The notes beneath the pieces were generated by a model. It did no database searches and was not told the origin of the DNA. It saw only the letters and a list, made by a program, of their open reading frames with translations. Both the position numbers and the translations under genes were made by a program. Below are positions 7,104 to 10,807 of a DNA stretch of 10,807 bases, in pieces (within the stretch, counting starts at the first letter, position 1; every line of letters begins with the position of its first letter). Source of the DNA: CAZAQB01 sp964487155 (GTDB taxonomy: Bacteria; Pseudomonadota; Gammaproteobacteria; Nitrococcales; Nitrococcaceae); contig CAZAQB010000112.1 in the NCBI GenBank assembly GCA_964487155.1, forward strand, positions 1-10,807, given 5' to 3'.

Positions 7104-7913
7104 ATGGCCACGATCTTCTGGGTGGAAGACCAGTCCCACTGGATTGACCGCTTCCGGCCTGTGCTGGAAGCCGCCGAGTTCGACCAGCAACCTACCCGGC
7201 TGCAGGTGTTCCGGTTCGCCGAGGCCGCCTGCCAGCACGTCAAGGCGACGGACCCCGCCAACCGCCCCGACCTCGCCCTGCTGGACGCCAACATGAACGG
7301 CAACACGGGGGCGGGGTTCTCGGTCTCGCGGGCGCTGCAGCGCAAGTGGCCGGACCTGCCGATCCTTTATCTGTCCGAGTACAGCGGCACCGACGTCGAG
7401 CAGCAGGCGCTGGAGTCGGCCTGGGCCCAGGACTTCATTGCCAAGCACCAGCGCAACGTCGAATCCGTGCTGTGCTGGCGCATTCGCGCCAGCCTGCGCC
7501 AGGCGCGCATGGGCGAGCCCGGCCGGCCCGCCACCGGCGACGTGCTGGAGAGCGGCGAACTGCAGATCGACATTGCGAGCTGGACGCTCTACTGGCGCGG
7601 CCGGAAGCTGATGAACCCCGCCGACCCGCGCCGGCCGCTGGCCCCCACGCCGCGCCGGGTCCTGCGCTACCTGGTGGAGGCCTCGCCGCGGCTGGTGACC
7701 ACCGGGCGCATGGCGCAGCTGCTGGACTCCGACCCGGACCGCTTCACCTGGGCCAGCTACCGCCAGCACGTGCGCATCCTGAGGCGCGCCTTCGACCAGG
7801 CGATGCCCGGCGAGGGCGCCTTCACGGCGCTGTGCAAGGCAGACCAGGGCATCGTCGCCTTCGGCGAGCAGATGGCCTACTGCTGGAAGCCGGTCCAGCA
7901 GGATCCGCCGTGA
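7104..7913 (+). CDS. OmpR/PhoB-class response regulator
   Basis: This is a 269-aa two-component transcription factor. The receiver domain (about 1-130) has the acidic pair E8-D9 in FWVEDQ, the phospho-acceptor D61 in LALLDANMNG, the switch Ser S91 in LYLSEYS, and K114 in DFIAKHQ. The usual KP is KH here, and the sequence between D61 and S91 departs from standard OmpR regulators. The C-terminal domain (about 146-263) has the winged-helix pattern: PTPRRVLRYLVEASPRLVTT, the recognition-helix region WASYRQHVRILRRAF, and the wing near ALCKADQGIVAF. I chose ATG 7104 over an in-frame GTG at 7071 because the receiver's first beta strand begins directly at MATIFWVED. The gene overlaps the kinase gene by GTGA. 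It probably regulates the divergent membrane/vWA operon. Confidence 0.92.
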   Translation: MATIFWVEDQSHWIDRFRPVLEAAEFDQQPTRLQVFRFAEAACQHVKATDPANRPDLALLDANMNGNTGAGFSVSRALQRKWPDLPILYLSEYSGTDVEQQALESAWAQDFIAKHQRNVESVLCWRIRASLRQARMGEPGRPATGDVLESGELQIDIASWTLYWRGRKLMNPADPRRPLAPTPRRVLRYLVEASPRLVTTGRMAQLLDSDPDRFTWASYRQHVRILRRAFDQAMPGEGAFTALCKADQGIVAFGEQMAYCWKPVQQDPP

Positions 7914-9520
7914 GCGACGCGCAGCCCGAAACCGGCCGGCGGCCCGCGCCCGGCGGCGAGGCGTTCCCCTGGCCGACGGTGCTGTTCGCGCTGGCCGCGG
8001 TGTTCTTCCTGGTGGTCGCTGCGGATCCGCACCTGGCGGCCTTCTACCACCTGCCGCCGGACGTCCTGCGCCCCGAGGTGCGCTACGGTGTCGTCGGCAT
8101 CCTCGCCCTGCTGGCCTGGCTGGACGTGCGCCGCCACGCCCGGCGCCGGGCGCGCCAGCGCACCGAGCTTGCGCAGCTCCGGGCCCAGGTGGACGACCTG
8201 TGGCAGCGCAACAAGCAGCTGCAGCTCAAGGCCCATACCTATTCCGAGCACGCCGACAAACTCAAGCTGTTCATCAGCGACCGGCTGCTGGAGTACATCC
8301 AGTACGACGAGAAGTTTCTGCATTTCAAGGGCATCGCCGCGGAGGTCCGGCACAACGGGGTGATCAGCTTCGACAAGGTGCGCACCGCCCTGCAGCGGGC
8401 CCTGGCGGATCCCGGCGATGCCGCCACCGCAGGCCCCGGCGGCCTCGCCGACGACTGCCGCGCCGCGCTGGACTCGCTGCACTACCTGTGGGACCTGCTC
8501 GACCTCTCCACGGCGGAGAACCTGACCCTGCACATCGGCAACCTGATGTGCGAGTGCGAGGAGCAGTACTGCCAGCGGCTGCTGGACAGCGAACAGGCCC
8601 GCGCGCTGCCGGACGAACCCGCCTATTCGCCCCAGCGGGCAGTCTGGCGGGCACTGGCGATGGTGCGCCAGGGGCCCCTGCCAGCACTGGACGACCGCAC
8701 CACCTACCTGTTCGACGACGGCCAGGTGCATGCACGCCTGGAGCCGGTGGGCGAACTGCTCGGCAGGCAGAACCACCTGGTGCTGCTGGTGGAGAATCTG
8801 CTGCTCAACGCCCAGTTCTATGCGGCCCGTCCGGGCTACTCGTCGCCGTTCGCGCCGATCGCCGTATCGCTCACCGAGGAGGACGGCGACGCCTGCCTGC
8901 GGGTCTACAACCGCGGCCCGCAGGTGCGCGAATCGGAGCAGCACAACCTGTTTCAGCTCGGCTATTCCACCCGGCGCAAGGGCGAACACCACGGCCGGGG
9001 CCTGGGCCTGTATTTCGTCAACGAGATCGTCAAGGGCTACGAGGGCCGGATCAGCGTGCGCAACCTGCGCCCCGAGCCCCGGCGCTTCGAGCTGCGACTC
9101 GCGCTGGGCAATGGCGGGGAGGTTGTGGAGACCATCGAGACCAGCGTGGCCGACGACGGCCGCCCGTACTGCATGGGCCCCGACGGCGAGCCCGCGCGCA
9201 GTGGTGAGTGGACGCTGCGCTCACCGGTAGTGGGCGCCACCGTCCGTGCCGGCACGGCCGACGCCGGCGCGGTGGTCGAGGGCTTCGAAGGTCGCGGCCG
9301 GCAGGAGTTCCACGACCCGGCACACCCCGGGCGGCCGCAATGGCGCATCGTCTACCGGCCGAAACGTTCCGGCCATCAGGTGGAGTTCGAGCCCCTCGAC
9401 ATCCGCGGCGTCGAGTTCGAAGTGCGCCTGCCCACCGCCCGCAAGCGCGTGGAGAGCGTGGGCAGTGGCCTGGAGGCCGACCCCGTCGGCGCGGACTCGG
9501 ACCTCTCCGCCGGGCCATGA
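7910..9520 (+). CDS. Membrane histidine-kinase-like sensor with atypical ATP site
   Basis: This 536-aa protein is the presumed partner of the upstream regulator. It starts at GTG 7910, overlapping the regulator stop by 4 nt; the longer upstream frame is a shadow. Two membrane segments (about 21-37 and 57-74) flank a short outer loop and lead into a coiled coil (76-110). A helical region (about 120-225) should be the dimerisation and phospho-acceptor domain, but it has no classical H-box. H138 in FLHFKG and H148 in VRHNG are the candidates. The HATPase domain has an N box (VENLLLNAQFY, N296 and N300), an N334-R-G-P in place of the D-x-G-x-G motif, GYSTRR, and the G2 box GRGLGLYF (362-369). An unusual extension of about 130 residues follows, ending in another F-E-V-R-L-P strand at 503-508, as if material were inserted before the last strand. 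Class certain, signal unknown. Confidence 0.88.
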   Translation: MSDAQPETGRRPAPGGEAFPWPTVLFALAAVFFLVVAADPHLAAFYHLPPDVLRPEVRYGVVGILALLAWLDVRRHARRRARQRTELAQLRAQVDDLWQRNKQLQLKAHTYSEHADKLKLFISDRLLEYIQYDEKFLHFKGIAAEVRHNGVISFDKVRTALQRALADPGDAATAGPGGLADDCRAALDSLHYLWDLLDLSTAENLTLHIGNLMCECEEQYCQRLLDSEQARALPDEPAYSPQRAVWRALAMVRQGPLPALDDRTTYLFDDGQVHARLEPVGELLGRQNHLVLLVENLLLNAQFYAARPGYSSPFAPIAVSLTEEDGDACLRVYNRGPQVRESEQHNLFQLGYSTRRKGEHHGRGLGLYFVNEIVKGYEGRISVRNLRPEPRRFELRLALGNGGEVVETIETSVADDGRPYCMGPDGEPARSGEWTLRSPVVGATVRAGTADAGAVVEGFEGRGRQEFHDPAHPGRPQWRIVYRPKRSGHQVEFEPLDIRGVEFEVRLPTARKRVESVGSGLEADPVGADSDLSAGP

Positions 9521-9620
9521 GCGCCGCCTCCGCTGGCCCGTCCCGCGGCCGCCGCCGCAGGCGCTCGGCAGTACCGCCGCTGCCTTCCCAGGCGATCCGG
9601 AAAGGACTCTGCCCTGCGCC

Positions 9621-9645
9621 TATACTTCGCACGCCTTTCAAAGGC
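9621..9645 (+). promoter_or_regulatory. Putative promoter -10 and operator palindrome upstream of the atoE-like gene
   Basis: TATACT (9621-9626) is a good -10 hexamer. It is followed 6 nt later by the perfect 13-nt palindrome GCCTTT-C-AAAGGC (9633-9645), placed where transcription would begin. This suggests repression by a dimeric regulator. No clear -35 box is present 16-18 bp upstream. A second inverted repeat, CGGGCGC/GCGCCCG (9656-9662, 9674-9680), lies in the presumed leader. Confidence 0.4.
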
Positions 9646-9725
9646 ACGGCCACGTCGGGCGCGCCCCGGATTGGCGCCCGAGGCATCAGAACGGCTGCAG
9701 GGGGAGAGATTCAATATTCAAGCGC

Positions 9726-10358
9726 ATGACCCGTGGTTCCGTCTTTCTGGTGGAGCGCTATCTGCCGGACCCCTACGTACTGGTCCTGCTGCTGACTCTG
9801 GTGGTGTTCGCCGCCGGCATGCTGGTGGAGGGGGAGACCCCGGTCGCCATGGTGGAGCACTGGGGCAACGGGTTCTGGAACCTCCTCACCTTCGCCATGC
9901 AGATGGTGCTGATCCTGGTGACCGGCCTCGTGCTCGCCAGCACACCGTTTTTCAAGCGCATCCTGCGGGCCCTGGCGGGGCTGGCGAAGAACCCGGGCCA
10001 GGCCATCGTGCTGGTCACCCTGGTGTCCCTGACCGCCGCCTGGATCAACTGGGGGTTCGGCCTGGTGATCGGCGCCCTGTTCGCCCGCCAGCTCGCCCAG
10101 ACGGTGCCCGAGGTCGACTACAAGCTGCTGATCGCGAGCGCCTACAGCGGCTTCCTGGTCTGGCACGGCGGCCTGGCCGGCTCGGTTCCCCTGGTGATCG
10201 CCACCGAGGGGCACTTCACCGCCGATCGCATCGGCGTCATCCCCACCAGCGAGACCATTTTCTCGAGCTTCAACCTGGTCATCCTGCTGGCGCTGTTCAT
10301 CCTGGTGCCGGTGATCAACCGCGCCATGCTGGGCCGCCCGGAGGACGCGGTGCGGGTC
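9726..10358 (+). pseudogene. atoE: Truncated short-chain fatty acid transporter (AtoE type), N-terminal half
   Basis: AtoE-family proteins are inner-membrane permeases for short-chain fatty acids such as acetoacetate or butyrate, about 440 aa long. Here about 211 family residues are present. Clear matches to E. coli AtoE as I recall it include LPDPYVLVLLLTL (13-25), HWGNGFWNLLTFAMQM (45-60), AAWINWGFGLVIGALFAR (104-121), DYKLLIASAYSGFLVWHGG (131-149) and the stretch around TIFSSFNLVI (177-186). Similarity stops at about V211 (10358), where the DNA changes to an antisense copy of a regulator's 5' end. The frame stays open to the window edge, but the added residues are low-complexity Arg-rich nonsense, so I call it a broken gene. 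The start ATG has a purine-rich GGGGAGAG, but 17 nt away, farther than usual. With half the membrane helices missing, transport is very unlikely. Confidence 0.8.
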
Positions 10359-10456
10359 CGCCGCCGGCGCCTTGCATCGCGGATGTCCTCGCCCAGCTTG
10401 CGCAGGGCGCGCCGCACCGGGATCGGCAGGGTCGCCGCTGCCCGAAGTTTAGTCAT
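10358..10456 (-). pseudogene. 5' fragment of an XRE-family (HipB-like) transcriptional regulator
   Basis: From ATG 10456 the minus strand reads MTKLRAAATLPIPVRRALRK then LGEDIRDARRRRR (33 residues). I recognise this as the N-terminus of a group of about 100-aa helix-turn-helix regulators in which RRRRR is followed by IPTALMAERAGISR and which often precede HipA-like kinase genes. Here the match ends at R33 and the next residues are the complement of the atoE-like gene. The DNA-binding helices and any HipA partner are gone. The start has GGGA at suitable spacing and an intact operator-like repeat upstream, so the 5' end was functional before the rearrangement. Confidence 0.65.
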
Positions 10457-10481
10457 CCGTAACGTCCCGATTTGGTTACGG
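10457..10481. promoter_or_regulatory. Inverted-repeat operator of the XRE regulator remnant
   Basis: CCGTAAC (10457-10463) and GTTACGG (10475-10481) form a perfect 7-bp inverted repeat with an 11-bp spacer, abutting the start codon of the regulator fragment. AT-rich -10-like sequence (TAAAGT, TAAATA on the minus strand) lies just upstream. This is the arrangement expected for an autorepressing HipB-type protein. Confidence 0.55.
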
Positions 10482-10588
10482 TATTTACTTTACAGCCGAT
10501 GGGGTCCGGCAACACCCATCAGGGAACCGGGAACCGGGGGCCGCGCCGCCGCAACAGGGCGACGACGAGCGAGCCGCGCTGCCGCGCG

Positions 10589-10620
10589 TAGGGTGGGCAG
10601 AGCGAAGCGAAGCCCACCAT
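10589..10620. repeat. Dispersed palindromic repeat (GGTGGGC ... GCCCACC)
   Basis: TAGGGTGGGC and GCCCACCATC enclose AGAGCGAAGCGAA. The arms GGTGGGC (10592-10598) and GCCCACC (10612-10618) pair perfectly. From memory, near-identical sequence is scattered through intergenic regions of many proteobacteria, so I call it a dispersed intergenic repeat rather than part of a gene. Confidence 0.55.
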
Positions 10621-10701
10621 CTTCGGGCAACGGGAATTGCCATTCGCCGCCGACTTGCCCTGGGCTGCCGACATCGCAGCTGGTCGCGCCGACGCGGAAG
10701 G

Positions 10702-10758
10702 CCGACGGTCGAGGGCGGTGGCCGAAACGGGGAGGACCGGCCACTTTCCGACCGTCGG
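10702..10758. repeat. Nested inverted repeat / long hairpin
   Basis: CCGACGGTC (10702-10710) pairs with GACCGTCGG (10750-10758), and inside it GTGGCC (10718-10723) pairs with GGCCAC (10739-10744). The two stems, 9 and 6 bp, are separated by short asymmetric internal loops. A third partial copy, GACCGTC, is at 10795-10801. There is no T run on either side. It may be a structured repeat or the edge of a mobile element outside the window. Confidence 0.4.
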
Positions 10759-10807
10759 TACTCACCCGGGTAATGGGTGCTCCCGGCCCGAGCCGACCGT
10801 CACCGCA

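Larger units (their letters stand above)
10482..10807. other. Gene-free right end of the window
   Basis: I see no credible gene here on either strand. The open frames are Arg/Ala/Gly-rich and resemble no family. The stretch contains the probable promoter of the XRE remnant, a dispersed-repeat-like palindrome (10591-10618) and a long nested hairpin (10702-10758). Confidence 0.6.

Noticed and set aside
6945..7769. Upstream extension of the 512-aa membrane protein frame.
   Set aside because: It runs antisense through the response regulator, which has clear receiver motifs. The ATG at 6944 has a good ribosome site and starts at a membrane helix.
7346..7909. Upstream extension of the kinase frame.
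   Set aside because: This is an out-of-frame shadow of the response regulator. The GTG at 7910 overlapping its stop is the natural start.
9640..9665. Possible sigma-54 promoter (GGCACG) before the transporter.
   Set aside because: The -12 element reads TCGGG in place of TTGC and the invariant GC is missing.
9671..10462. 263-aa plus-strand frame over the transporter fragment.
   Set aside because: It is a different frame from the AtoE-like sequence, Arg/Gly/Pro-rich and without any membrane helices.
10490..10765. 91-aa minus-strand open frame at the right end.
   Set aside because: Low-complexity composition, no ribosome site, and it overlaps two inverted repeats with no family resemblance.

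Overview
The window is high-GC bacterial DNA, probably from a gammaproteobacterium. UvrB, the class I aminotransferase and the tRNA all read as proteobacterial, and codon third positions are overwhelmingly G or C. A halophilic or sulfur-oxidising Chromatiales-type host would fit, but I cannot fix the genus. The left end is core genome: the first 513 codons of uvrB (minus strand, running off the left edge), divergent from an aspartate aminotransferase gene with a TTG start, then tRNA-Asn(GUU) with a clear sigma-70 promoter and an intrinsic terminator.

Positions 2990-4690 are accessory in character. They hold two minus-strand toxin-antitoxin modules: a higBA/graTA-type pair (toxin 3469-3747, antitoxin 3173-3442) and a hicBA pair in antitoxin-first order (hicB 4329-4568, hicA 4138-4332, sharing a GTGA overlap). 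Between them lies a 184-bp element (3831-4014) with 24-bp terminal inverted repeats matching at 22 of 24 positions and an 8-bp direct repeat (ATCAGGTT) on each side. It has every sign of a non-autonomous insertion element (MITE).

Positions 4728-9520 form a divergent four-gene module. On the minus strand, a 512-aa coiled-coil multi-pass membrane protein is followed 3 nt later by a 224-aa lipoprotein with a von Willebrand A-like domain. On the plus strand, an OmpR/PhoB-type response regulator overlaps by 4 nt a membrane histidine-kinase-like protein with an atypical ATP-binding site and a long C-terminal extension. The 159-bp divergent gap carries a direct repeat at 23-bp spacing that could be the regulator's binding site. 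My working model, an inference, is a membrane-sensing two-component pair controlling an envelope vWA/coiled-coil effector complex. I do not recognise it as a named system, and it is the best candidate here for an undescribed one.

The right end (9521-10807) carries the N-terminal half of an AtoE-type short-chain fatty acid transporter. Near 10358 it abuts, tail to tail, the first 33 codons of an oppositely oriented XRE-family (HipB-like) regulator that still has its operator-like inverted repeat. Both genes are broken at this junction. The remaining 350 bp are non-coding, with a dispersed-repeat-like palindrome and a long nested hairpin.
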